Shown: piece by piece, positions 6,606 through 16,852 of the stretch
How the letters are laid out: each line of letters starts with the position of its first letter
Numbering within the stretch: the first letter of the stretch is position 1
NCBI GenBank assembly: GCA_016303095.1
Contig: JAEDMH010000021.1
Location: 1-23,048, forward strand
Direction of reading: 5' to 3'
Length of the DNA stretch: 23,048 nt
Source of the DNA: Lentisphaeria bacterium
Lineage (GTDB): Bacteria; Verrucomicrobiota; Lentisphaeria; Oligosphaerales; Oligosphaeraceae
Translations under genes and position numbers: made by a program
The notes under the pieces: generated by a model
The model's input: only the letters and a program-made list of their open reading frames with translations
What the model was told of the DNA's origin: nothing
Databases searched by the model: none

Positions 6606-7013
6606 TCATTCCTCGTTCCGGCGGAGGAACTCCTTTCGTTCCTTCAGGCGCAGGCTCCGTCGCTTCTTCTCCCCCCTTCTTTCCTCTTTCTGGGCGCGGG
6701 GGACGGAGGTTTTCTTCCGGCGTTTTGGGGGGATCAGGGCTTTTTCCACCATTTCCTCCAGCCGTTTTCGGGCGGCCTGCCGGTTTCCCCATTGGCTTCG
6801 TCTCTCCTCGGCGCGGAGGACCACCCATCCTTCCCGGGTCATCCATCCCTGGCAGAGGCGGGCCAGTCTCTCCTGGGCTTCCGGGGGAAGAATCCGGCTG
6901 GTGGCCGGGCACCAGCGGAGGATCACGGCGCTGTCGGCGGTGTTGACCCCCATGCCTCCGGGCCCGGAGGCATGGATCGCCTGGAAGTGCAGCTCCTCTT
7001 GGGGAATGCGCAT
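6606..7013 (-). CDS. arfB: ArfB/YaeJ-like ribosome rescue factor with GGM instead of GGQ
   Basis: ArfB is a stop-codon-independent release factor that frees stalled ribosomes by hydrolysing peptidyl-tRNA. The 135-residue product (E. coli ArfB has 140) shows the family layout: an N-terminal RF-1-like domain with ASGPGG at 15-20 and VNTADSAVILRW, a middle containing RAEERRSQWGNRQAARKRL, and a strongly basic tail from about residue 95 that in ArfB enters the empty mRNA channel. The catalytic GGQ reads GGM: Met21 is ATG at 6951-6953. Whether it hydrolyses peptidyl-tRNA is open. The leader is C-rich without a Shine-Dalgarno, and an upstream gene's terminator ends only 14 bases before the start codon. 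Confidence 0.85.
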   Translation of the reverse strand: MRIPQEELHFQAIHASGPGGMGVNTADSAVILRWCPATSRILPPEAQERLARLCQGWMTREGWVVLRAEERRSQWGNRQAARKRLEEMVEKALIPPKRRKKTSVPRAQKEERRGEKKRRSLRLKERKEFLRRNEE

Positions 7014-7027
7014 GGGGATGGGCAGAT

Positions 7028-7068
7028 AAAAAAAACTGCCCGGAGGGTCGTAAGGACTCCCAGGGCAG
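7028..7068 (-). terminator. Intrinsic terminator of the small 7117-7320 gene, abutting arfB
   Basis: On the minus strand CTGCCC (7068-7063) pairs with GGGCAG (7041-7036), with an inner GGAG/CTCC stem, followed directly by eight T bases (7035-7028). It lies about 50 bases past the stop codon of the upstream small gene. The T tract ends 14 bases before the arfB start, so arfB is either expressed by read-through or from a start point hidden in this hairpin. Confidence 0.85.
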
Positions 7069-7116
7069 GATTCTTTGGAGATGACCGGAGGGAACTCCGG
7101 GAATCGTCCCGTTCAA

Positions 7117-7320
7117 TTACTTCTTCTTGCAGCAGCCTTTCTTGCAGGGAGCCTTGCCATCGAACTTGGCGGCCTCTTCCTTGCTGACAAAGCGGGTCAG
7201 ATTGCGGCCATCGGCGGTCTTGGCCTTGAAGGCGGAGCGGCCATTGTCATAGGTGACGCACTCGAGAACTTCGGCTTCCACGGACTTGCGGGTCTTCACA
7301 TCCCAGAACGTAGATTTCAT
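7117..7320 (-). CDS. Small unrecognised protein with Cys/Lys-rich tail
   Basis: I do not recognise this 67-residue family. The first 50 residues look like a compact, soluble beta-rich domain (MKSTFWDVKTRKSVEAEV, then FKAKTADGRNLTRFVSKEEA). The tail is CKKGCCKKK: three Cys and five Lys in nine residues, suggestive of metal or nucleic-acid binding but not proof. There is no signal peptide or membrane segment. The gene looks real: AGAGG lies 8 bases before the ATG, a sigma70-like promoter is about 105 bases upstream, and an intrinsic terminator follows. It is therefore monocistronic, with arfB downstream. Confidence 0.8.
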   Translation of the reverse strand: MKSTFWDVKTRKSVEAEVLECVTYDNGRSAFKAKTADGRNLTRFVSKEEAAKFDGKAPCKKGCCKKK

Positions 7321-7669
7321 GTAGGGAACCTCTTGCTGAAGGGGCTTGCTTGTTCATCTCCAGGCCGCCGGAAGTGACGACTGGATGGAATCCAGAGGAC
7401 GCCGCCGCCCAGCGGCATCGAGGGTAACTTTATTGCATAACTTTTATTTTTTCAAGCAAAACAAGCCACGTTATGGAAAAATTTCCCCTTTTTTCCCTAT
7501 TTTTTAAAAAATTCTCCTCTCCCCCTGTTTCGAGAGGGCGGGAAGAGGAGCTTTTCAGGGGGGGAGCGAGGCTTTGCCCATGCCTGTTCCGGGGTGGGGG
7601 AAAGGAGGGGGGCTTTCTTCCATAGATTAGATTATACCCCTTGCCCGCCCCCCGTCGAACCGATTTCCC
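7321..7669. other. Divergent intergenic region between the small gene and uvrA
   Basis: About 350 bases without a gene. The left part is the leader of the minus-strand small gene, including a short CTGGAT/ATCCAG hairpin (7381-7395). Positions 7430-7520 are strikingly AT-rich for this genome and hold the minus-strand promoter. The right part is C/G-rich. A TAGATT-like -10 lies near 7626 upstream of uvrA, but I find no -35 partner and no recognisable LexA box. Confidence 0.5.
7427..7455 (-). promoter_or_regulatory. Candidate promoter of the small Cys/Lys-tailed gene
   Basis: On the minus strand TTGAAA (7455-7450) and TAAAGT (7432-7427) are separated by 17 bases, the optimal spacing. The -35 matches five of six consensus bases, the -10 four of six. 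It sits in an AT-rich patch about 105 bases before the ATG. Confidence 0.5.
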
Positions 7670-10549
<2,880 letters not shown>

Positions 10550-10561
10550 TCCCCCCGCCCC

Positions 10562-12169
10562 ATGCCCTCCTTTTCCGAAGAAATCAAGCGGCGCCGCACC
10601 TTCGCCATCATCTCCCATCCCGACGCAGGAAAGACCACCCTGACGGAAAAACTGCTGCTGTACGGAGGGGCGTTGCAGGAAGCCGGCTCCGTCCGCGCCA
10701 AGAAGAACCAGAAAAGCACCACCAGCGACTGGATGGATTTGGAGCGGGAACGGGGCATCTCCATCTCCTCCACCGTCCTCCAATTCGAGTACCGGGGATA
10801 CTGCATCAATCTCCTGGACACCCCTGGACACCGGGACTTCTCCGAGGACACGTACCGGGTGCTCACGGCGGTGGACTCCGTCATCATGGTCATCGACGCC
10901 GGAAAGGGCATTGAGGAACGCACCCGGAAACTCTTCGAGATCTGCCGTCTCCGGGGCATCCCCATCTTCACCTTCATGAACAAGATGGACCGCCCCGCCC
11001 GCAACCCCCTGGAACTGCTGGACGACATTGAGAAGACCCTGGGCCTGGGGGTCTTCCCCGTCACCTGGCCCCTGGGAGACGGGCCGGATTTCAAGGGGGT
11101 CTACGACCGCCTCACCCATAAGCTCCATCTCTTCGTCAACCAAGGCCACGGCTCCGCCCGGGCCGCCTCCCAGACCACCGGCCCCCAGGATCCCATGCTG
11201 GAGGAAATCCTCCCTCCCGTCATGCTGAAGGAATGGCGGGACCAAATCGAACTGCTCTCCCTGGCCGGGGAAGAATTCGACGACGAGCTGGTCTCCTCCG
11301 GGGAATTGACGCCCATCTTCTTCGGCTCCGGCATCAACAACTTCGGCGTCCAACTGCTGCTGGATTACTTCGTGGAACACGGCATGCCTCCCCTGCCCCG
11401 AAAATCCTCCCTGGGGGAAATCGCCCCGGAACGCCCCGACTTCTCCGGCTTCATCTTCAAGATCCAGGCCAACATGGATCCCAACCACCGGGATTCCATG
11501 TCCTTCGTCCGGGTCTGCTCCGGCCAGTTCGTCAAGGACATGACCGTCCCCAATCCCCGGGGGGGGCGCCCCCTGCGCCTCTCCTACCCCCAGAAGCTCT
11601 TCGGCCAGGGGCGGGATTCCATCGAGACCGCCTATCCCGGCGACATTGTGGGGCTGGTGAGCCACGGGAGCTTCCGCATCGGAGACACCCTCACCACCAT
11701 CCCCGGCCTGATCTACAACGAGATTCCCCGCTTCGCCCCCGAGGTCTTCTGCTTCCTGCGGAACGCCGCCCCCTCCAAATACAAGCAGTTCACGGAGGGC
11801 TTGGAACAGCTCCTCAACGAGGGCGCCATCCAAGTCTTCCACCTCCACAGCGATGTCAACCGCGCCCCGCTCCTGGGGGCGGTGGGGCAGTTGCAGTTTG
11901 AGGTGGTGAAACACCGCATGGAAACGGAATACAATGCGGAGGTGCGTCTGGAGGAAACCCCCTTCACCCAAATCCGATGGCTGGCCAACCGGGAGGACGG
12001 GGAAAAGTTCCAGGGCACCTATCTGGGCAGCAATGTCCGCCTGGGAATGGACCACGAGGGACTCCCCGTCCTCCTCTTCCCGGATGCCTGGGCCGTGAAC
12101 TACTTCCAGGAAAAGAATCCGGAAATCCCTCTGCTCTCCCACTCCCCCCTCCAGGGAGAGAGCATCTGA
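10562..12169 (+). CDS. prfC: Peptide chain release factor 3
   Basis: RF3 is a GTPase that recycles RF1/RF2 from the ribosome after termination. The 535-residue length is normal. G1 is SHPDAGKTT (18-26), the switch region reads TTSDWMDLERERGISISS, G3 DTPGH starts at Asp86 with the RF3-specific RDFSEDTYR, and G4 NKMD is 140-143. The C-terminal half has the RF3 features GAVGQLQFEVVKHRMETEYNAEV and QIRWL. Unlike the EF-G-like gene in this window, all G motifs are standard. The ATG follows uvrA after 12 bases, with the C-rich leader CCCCCCGCCCC and no Shine-Dalgarno. Confidence 0.97.
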   Translation: MPSFSEEIKRRRTFAIISHPDAGKTTLTEKLLLYGGALQEAGSVRAKKNQKSTTSDWMDLERERGISISSTVLQFEYRGYCINLLDTPGHRDFSEDTYRVLTAVDSVIMVIDAGKGIEERTRKLFEICRLRGIPIFTFMNKMDRPARNPLELLDDIEKTLGLGVFPVTWPLGDGPDFKGVYDRLTHKLHLFVNQGHGSARAASQTTGPQDPMLEEILPPVMLKEWRDQIELLSLAGEEFDDELVSSGELTPIFFGSGINNFGVQLLLDYFVEHGMPPLPRKSSLGEIAPERPDFSGFIFKIQANMDPNHRDSMSFVRVCSGQFVKDMTVPNPRGGRPLRLSYPQKLFGQGRDSIETAYPGDIVGLVSHGSFRIGDTLTTIPGLIYNEIPRFAPEVFCFLRNAAPSKYKQFTEGLEQLLNEGAIQVFHLHSDVNRAPLLGAVGQLQFEVVKHRMETEYNAEVRLEETPFTQIRWLANREDGEKFQGTYLGSNVRLGMDHEGLPVLLFPDAWAVNYFQEKNPEIPLLSHSPLQGESI

Positions 12170-12179
12170 TCTCCCGCCC

Positions 12180-12926
12180 ATGCCCCGCCTCCGCGCCGAC
12201 CAGCTCGCCCTGCGCCTGGGACTCTGCCCCTCCCGGGCTCTCGCCCAACGCTTGATCCAGGAGGGGAAAATCCGGCTGGCAGACGGGACTCCCCTGCGAA
12301 AGCATGGACAACTCCTGGACCAGGACACCCTGCTGACCCTGGACGCCCCTCCCCTCTACGTCTCCCGGGGAGCGGAAAAACTTCTGGGAGGACTCTCCGC
12401 CTTCCATCCCCCCGTGGAAGGACAGGTGGCCCTGGATCTGGGCGCCTCCACCGGGGGATTCACCGATGTCCTCCTGCAGCACGGGGCAAACCGGGTCTAT
12501 GCCGTGGACGTGGGACATGGGCAGCTCCACGAAAAACTCCAGGGGGATCCCCGGGTGGTTTCCCTGGAGGGAGTCAATGCCCGGGACCTCAACTCCGTCC
12601 TCATCCCCGAACCCATCCAACTGCTGGTGGGAGATGTCTCCTTCATCTCCCTGACCCTGGTACTGCCCCCCTGCCGCCCCCTCCTCTCCCCGGGAGCCTG
12701 GATCGTGGTGCTGGTCAAGCCCCAGTTCGAGGCCGGACGGGAGGCCATCGGCTCCCAGGGCGTGGTGCGCAACGAGACCATTCGTCGTCAATGCGTGAAG
12801 AAAATCCAGGACTTTGCCCAGGAGACTCTGGGATGGATTCCCCTGGGCGCAGTCCCCTCCCCCCTCCTGGGCCCTAACGGAAATCAAGAATATCTCGCCG
12901 CTTTCCGCACGCCAGGAGGCTCCTGA
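12180..12926 (+). CDS. tlyA: TlyA-family rRNA 2'-O-methyltransferase
   Basis: TlyA proteins methylate ribose 2'-OH groups of 16S and/or 23S rRNA, and the modification affects capreomycin sensitivity; older annotations call them hemolysins. The 248-residue product has an N-terminal S4 RNA-binding domain (about 1-60, RADQLALRLGLCPSRALAQRLIQEGKIRL) and an FtsJ/RrmJ-like domain with SAM motif DLGASTGGFTD (86-96). The catalytic tetrad appears as Lys67, Asp152, Lys180 and Glu237. It follows prfC by 10 bases, again with a C-rich leader. With prfC it adds a ribosome-function theme to the uvrA cluster. No T-rich terminator follows on this strand. Confidence 0.93.
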   Translation: MPRLRADQLALRLGLCPSRALAQRLIQEGKIRLADGTPLRKHGQLLDQDTLLTLDAPPLYVSRGAEKLLGGLSAFHPPVEGQVALDLGASTGGFTDVLLQHGANRVYAVDVGHGQLHEKLQGDPRVVSLEGVNARDLNSVLIPEPIQLLVGDVSFISLTLVLPPCRPLLSPGAWIVVLVKPQFEAGREAIGSQGVVRNETIRRQCVKKIQDFAQETLGWIPLGAVPSPLLGPNGNQEYLAAFRTPGGS

Positions 12927-12964
12927 ATCAGGCAGGGCGACGCCCCCGCCTGGAGATGAACAAC

Positions 12965-13002
12965 AAAAAAGCCCCGGGGGAGAAAGCACTCTCCTCCGGG
13001 GC
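12965..13002 (-). terminator. Intrinsic terminator of tRNA-Arg(CCG)
   Basis: A 13-bp stem (arms 12971-12983 and 12990-13002, one G-T pair on the plus strand) with a 6-base loop is followed on the minus strand by six T bases (12970-12965). It starts 7 bases after the tRNA CCA end. The plus-strand side has only A residues downstream, so it does not serve tlyA. Confidence 0.9.
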
Positions 13003-13009
13003 GAAAATA

Positions 13010-13086
<77 letters not shown>

Positions 13087-13108
13087 ACGCAAAATCGGAA
13101 AACGCCAT

Positions 13109-13136
13109 ACCATAGCCCATTTCCTCCATTCTGCAA
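13109..13136 (-). promoter_or_regulatory. Candidate promoter of tRNA-Arg(CCG)
   Basis: On the minus strand TTGCAG (13136-13131) and TATGGT (13114-13109) are 16 bases apart, and the -10 ends about 22 bases before the tRNA 5' end. The match to consensus is moderate, but the placement is right for a monocistronic tRNA. Confidence 0.45.
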
Positions 13137-13400
13137 GGGGAAACTCCTTCTTTCCGCCTCCGATCTCTCGCCCTGCCCACAGGGAATCCCCGGCAAGCCG
13201 GCCCTTCCCTGGTCTCGACGCCTGGTCTTGCGCCCGCAAGTCCTATCACTTCAGCAGGGAAACAAAAGAGGCAAGCACAGTGTAAGAAAGGCAGATGGCA
13301 AGGAGGCTAGGGATGTTTTCCCCATCCCATTTCCCTTCCCTCTTCCATCCCATTGGGATTTCCTATGGTTACCGCCTCTCATAGCGCTTCCCCCTCCCCC
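13137..13400. other. Intergenic region upstream of the lipoprotein gene
   Basis: With the tRNA promoter this gives about 310 bases without a gene between tRNA-Arg and the lipoprotein. I see no conserved element and no credible plus-strand promoter. Near 13315-13365 there is a pyrimidine-rich stretch with two CATCCCAT copies (13324-13331 and 13347-13354). The lipoprotein frame remains open from 13353, but that part does not look like a signal peptide. Confidence 0.4.
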
Positions 13401-13763
13401 ATGAGAATGCTCCTCCCTCTGCTGGTTCTCTCTTGCCTGTTTCTTTCCAGCTGCGAAAAGGCCCATATTTCCCCTCCCCTGACCATCACAATGCGGGGCT
13501 CTCTGGTGCGGGGCGGGGTGTTGCAGCTCATCAATCGCAGCCGTGACATGCTTGAGTGCCAGGTTTATGTGAAACCTCCCAATGACAAGCGCTCCAATAC
13601 CTATCGTTTTGTCATAGAATCCGGGGAGATGCGCGAGGTAGGCTATTGGGAATTGGATGGATGGTACATTGATCCGGGAGAGACGGCGTATGTCTCCGTT
13701 TCCGATTACCTTCTTCCCATAGAAGTTCATTATGGAGAAGATGGACGGTATCACGTCCAATGA
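13401..13763 (+). CDS. Small predicted lipoprotein of unknown function
   Basis: The ATG at 13401 gives 120 residues. It opens with a short signal peptide (MRMLLPLLVLSCLFLSSC) whose last four residues LSSC form a lipobox, so Cys18 would be lipidated and the protein membrane-anchored. The rest, about 100 residues, alternates short hydrophobic strands with turns (GGVLQLINRSRDMLECQV, then WELDGWYIDPGETAYVSV), resembling an Ig-like or small beta-sandwich domain. I cannot name the family. The start is preceded by a C-rich tract. It converges with the exported protein gene at 13917-14798, and about 150 non-coding bases lie between them. Confidence 0.7.
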   Translation: MRMLLPLLVLSCLFLSSCEKAHISPPLTITMRGSLVRGGVLQLINRSRDMLECQVYVKPPNDKRSNTYRFVIESGEMREVGYWELDGWYIDPGETAYVSVSDYLLPIEVHYGEDGRYHVQ

Positions 13764-13916
13764 AAAATCATTTCGGAAACTCTAGGAAAGCAAAGCGAGG
13801 CGGCGTATGATGCAAGGAACGGAGAGGGTTCTCGGTTTCCTTTGGGAAGAAAAATTAAATTACCGCTTATCCGAAGTCATGAAGTCCCTCTGTGCGGTTC
13901 GGGAGGATTCTAAGGG

Positions 13917-13951
13917 CTAGAAATCTAGAGATCTAGAGCGTCTAGATTTCT
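13917..13951. repeat. CTAG-rich repeat cluster forming an 11-bp inverted repeat
   Basis: AGAAATCTAGA (13919-13929) and TCTAGATTTCT (13941-13951) are perfect inverted copies around an 11-base loop that itself contains GATCTAGA. The unit AAATCTAG is the same one that forms the tandem array at 22999-23048. The cluster lies at the convergent ends of two genes and encodes the last residues and stop codon of the minus-strand gene. Confidence 0.85.
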
Positions 13952-14798
13952 GCAGGACGAAGAGCAAGAGGGCGGACAGGGCCGCCAGCGCCATCAGAAT
14001 CAGGCGGGAAGGCGTTTGGAAGGGAGTGACGAGTACGGCACGCCACTCCTCCCGGGATCGTGGGAAGGGGATGCTTCTGCGGCCGGTCATCCTCTCCTTC
14101 TCCTCCTGCTGGCGGATTTCCTGGCGGGCCTGATGATATTCCTCCCACGTCTCCACCTCCCACCGGAGACCCTCCTCCGGGGGCAGGAAGGTTTCCGGGG
14201 TGGAGTATTCCGTGGGAAGCTCCTGAACCTCTTCGTAGAGATGGGTTTCCCACAGGGCGCCCTCCTGGCCAAAGCGACGCCAGCGACGGAGCCGTCCCCC
14301 TCCCGGGGAACGTTCCACCCAAAAATCCTCTGCCGTGCCTTCCCCGGGATTCCGGCAGCAAATCCGCCAGAAGAGACGTCCCTGGAGGGTGACCTCCTGG
14401 CTGGAAAATTCTCCGGTGTCGTCCAAGTAGGGATACGGCAGGCTCCAGGGCATGTGGATGAGGCGGGTGAAGAGCGGTCCGAAGAAAGCGATGGTGGTGC
14501 CGTTTTCGCCTGTATAGCGCACCTCCCGGGAATATCCCCAGAAGCGCATGCGGTCCCGCTCCGCCTTGGGATACTTCACCTGTTCCCAGCGCAACGTGGA
14601 TCCCTCCTCCTCCCTCCATTGGCAGACGAAGAACTTTTGGCGGCGTCCGTTGGCGCACACCCAGTGGGTATAGGCCATGTTCGCCGTCTCCATCTGCTGC
14701 AGCGCCATCTGGAGACGCAGGCGGGAGAGGATTCCCGGGTCTGCCGCCAGAGCGCCCAAGGCGAGGCAACCGAGAAAGGAGAGAAGCAACCGGGACAT
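13917..14798 (-). CDS. Exported protein with C-terminal membrane anchor, function unknown
   Basis: I do not recognise the family. The ATG at 14796-14798 gives 293 residues starting with a clear signal peptide (MSRLLLSFLGCLALGALA, then ADPG). The body is Trp/Arg/Glu-rich (HWVCANGRRQKFFVCQW, MRFWGYSREVRYTGENGTT), followed by a charged helical stretch around EEYHQARQEIRQQEEKERM. Near the C-terminus LILMALAALSALLLFVL is a transmembrane segment followed by basic KSRRSR. The predicted topology is a periplasmic domain with a single C-terminal anchor. The last codons and the TAG stop lie inside the CTAG repeat cluster. The leader is pyrimidine-rich. The frame is open further upstream, but that overlaps the divergent GH2 gene. 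Confidence 0.7.
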   Translation of the reverse strand: MSRLLLSFLGCLALGALAADPGILSRLRLQMALQQMETANMAYTHWVCANGRRQKFFVCQWREEEGSTLRWEQVKYPKAERDRMRFWGYSREVRYTGENGTTIAFFGPLFTRLIHMPWSLPYPYLDDTGEFSSQEVTLQGRLFWRICCRNPGEGTAEDFWVERSPGGGRLRRWRRFGQEGALWETHLYEEVQELPTEYSTPETFLPPEEGLRWEVETWEEYHQARQEIRQQEEKERMTGRRSIPFPRSREEWRAVLVTPFQTPSRLILMALAALSALLLFVLQKSRRSRSLDF

Positions 14799-14989
14799 GG
14801 GAGAAGGGGGCGAAAGAAAAGAGGGGGGGGAGCCGGAGGAGGCAGGGAAGAAAGAACGGAGCCCTCCGGCTTCCCTAATGCCGGCGACGGGGGTTAATGT
14901 AGCTTGGGAAGGGGGCATATTCTCTCGTCTTCCCGTTCCCCCGGAAGATTCCTGGGAAGGGGGGATTTTTCCTGCATACCCAGACAGAA

Positions 14990-14998
14990 TGCTATATT
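14990..14998 (+). promoter_or_regulatory. Candidate extended -10 promoter of the glycoside hydrolase operon
   Basis: TGCTATATT matches the extended -10 form (TGn then TATATT). No -35 is recognisable at the expected distance, which extended -10 promoters tolerate. Transcription would start near 15005, about 65 bases before the chosen GH2 start. Confidence 0.4.
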
Positions 14999-15069
14999 GG
15001 AGAGCGTTCCCCTTTCTCTCCGTGACATCCCTTTTTTTCCTCATCTTGCAACCTTTCCAAAGTCTTCCC

Positions 15070-16836
15070 ATGCTACCACGTCCTGAATATCCCCGGATGC
15101 AATTCCGGCGCGCCGACTGGTTGAACCTGAATGGAGAATGGAGTTTTGCCTTGGATCCCGTCCACTCCGGAGAGGAGCAAGGATGGGGGAAGAGCCAGGG
15201 CTTTGCCCAGAAGATCCAAGTTCCCTTTGCCCCGGAGACTCCCCTTTCCGGAGTCCAGCACACGGATTTCATCACCGGCATCTTCTATCATCGCCAGGTG
15301 ACCATTCCCTCCGCCTGGGAGAAGCGTCGCCTTCTCCTGAATTTTGGCGCGGTCTTCAACGAGGCCAAAGTCTGGTGGAACGGGGAGGAGGTGGCCTGGC
15401 ACCGGGGCGGCAGCACGCCTTTCACCGTGGATCTCACCGGACGGGCCCAGGCCGGAAAGACCTACGACCTGGTGGTGGAAGCCCGAAGCGATGTGCGCAG
15501 CACGGTCCAAAGCAATGGAAAGCAGTGCATGTACCGGGAATCCCAGGGATGCTCCTACAAGCGCACCACAGGCATCTGGCAGACCGTGGATCTGGAAGCC
15601 GCCGGACTCACGGGCTTGAAGGACTGCCAGGTGGTGGCGGACTACGACAATCACGCCTTCGTCTTCCGCCCCTCCTTCTTCCAGGAAACTCCCGGCGCCA
15701 CCTTGACGGTGGAGATCCGGGAGGGCGAGACCCTGGTGGCCTCCGGAAGCTGCGCCGCCACCTTGACCGCCACTCTGACGCTCCCCCTGGAAGCTCCCCG
15801 CCCCTGGTGCCCGGACGACCCCTTCCTCTATGACATCCGCTACACCGTGCGGGAGAAGGACGGAAGCGTCTCCGACCAGGTGGACTCCTATGCGGGGATG
15901 CGGAAGGTCCACGTGGCGGGGGACCGTCTCTACCTGAACAACCATCCCATCTTCCTCCGGATGATTCTGGATCAGGGCTTCTATCCCGAGGGGAATTGGA
16001 CGGCGCCCTCCGACGAGGCGCTGGTGAAGGACATCCTCTTCGCCAAGGCCTGCGGCTTCAACAGCGCCCGTCTGCACCAGAAGATCTTCGAGCCCCGCTA
16101 TCTCTATCACGCCGACCGCCTGGGCTACTTGGTGTGGGGAGAGTTCCCCTGCTGGGGCCAGGGATGGTGCCAGACCTCCTTCAAGGAACACGAGAACTTC
16201 TACGAATCCTTCGCCAATTTCCTGGAGGAATGGAGGGAGGAAGTGCTGCGGGATCGGAACCATCCCTCCATCCTCATGTGGACCCCCTTGAACGAAACCG
16301 ATGCCTACCCGACGGAGAACTCCATGCAGCGCTACCGGGAGGGCGTGAGCCGGACGTACGCCCTCACCAAGTCCCTGGATCCCACCCGTCCCGTCCACGA
16401 TTCCAGCGGCTGGGGACACGCCAAGACGGACATTTGGAGCATCCACGCCTATTGCATCTCCCCCGCCGAGCTGGAGCGCTGGATCCTTCCCCAGAAGGAG
16501 AAGGGCTTCCCCACCGTGCGGCCGGACTACGACACGGGATACCATGGGCAGCCCTTCTACGTGGACGAATTTGGGGGCTTCCGGTACATCCCGGCCCACC
16601 TTCGGGAGAAGATCCAGGAGGGCTGGGGCTATCACAACATGGAGATCCAGAGTGCCGACGAACTGGTGGAGCGCATCCGGGAGCAGGTGGCGTTGATGAA
16701 CCAGACCCCCGGCATTGCCGGATGGTGCTACACCCAGCTCACGGACGTGGAGCAGGAGCAAAATGGGCTGATGACCTACGACCGCATCCCCAAGGCCACG
16801 CCCGAGCAGTTCCAAAAAGCCTTCCTGGCGGATTGA
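15070..16836 (+). CDS. Glycoside hydrolase family 2 (beta-galactosidase/glucuronidase-like)
   Basis: GH2 enzymes are retaining exo-glycosidases acting on beta-galactosides, glucuronides or mannosides; the substrate cannot be read from sequence. The 588-residue product starts with the typical PRPEYPRMQFRRADWLNLNGEWSF sugar-binding jelly-roll, passes through an Ig-like middle domain, and ends in a TIM barrel. The acid/base is Glu409 in WTPLNETD and the likely nucleophile is Glu500 in YVDEFGGF. From ATG 15070 it has no signal peptide, so it is probably cytoplasmic. An upstream ATG at 14989 would add a hydrophobic stretch (WRAFPFLSVTSLFFLILQPF), but it overlaps the candidate promoter. The 270 bases upstream, shared with the divergent exported protein, show nothing else. 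It is first in an operon with the next two genes. Confidence 0.92.
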   Translation: MLPRPEYPRMQFRRADWLNLNGEWSFALDPVHSGEEQGWGKSQGFAQKIQVPFAPETPLSGVQHTDFITGIFYHRQVTIPSAWEKRRLLLNFGAVFNEAKVWWNGEEVAWHRGGSTPFTVDLTGRAQAGKTYDLVVEARSDVRSTVQSNGKQCMYRESQGCSYKRTTGIWQTVDLEAAGLTGLKDCQVVADYDNHAFVFRPSFFQETPGATLTVEIREGETLVASGSCAATLTATLTLPLEAPRPWCPDDPFLYDIRYTVREKDGSVSDQVDSYAGMRKVHVAGDRLYLNNHPIFLRMILDQGFYPEGNWTAPSDEALVKDILFAKACGFNSARLHQKIFEPRYLYHADRLGYLVWGEFPCWGQGWCQTSFKEHENFYESFANFLEEWREEVLRDRNHPSILMWTPLNETDAYPTENSMQRYREGVSRTYALTKSLDPTRPVHDSSGWGHAKTDIWSIHAYCISPAELERWILPQKEKGFPTVRPDYDTGYHGQPFYVDEFGGFRYIPAHLREKIQEGWGYHNMEIQSADELVERIREQVALMNQTPGIAGWCYTQLTDVEQEQNGLMTYDRIPKATPEQFQKAFLAD

Positions 16837-16852
16837 CCCCGCCCCCTCTTCC

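Noticed and set aside
6606..7013. arfB as a pseudogene
   Set aside because: The frame is intact at near-normal length with a preserved basic tail and conserved flanking residues; only the GGQ residue differs.
12965..13002. Terminator for tlyA
   Set aside because: The run of T lies on the minus-strand side only; on the plus strand the hairpin is followed by GAAAATAT, so it belongs to the tRNA.
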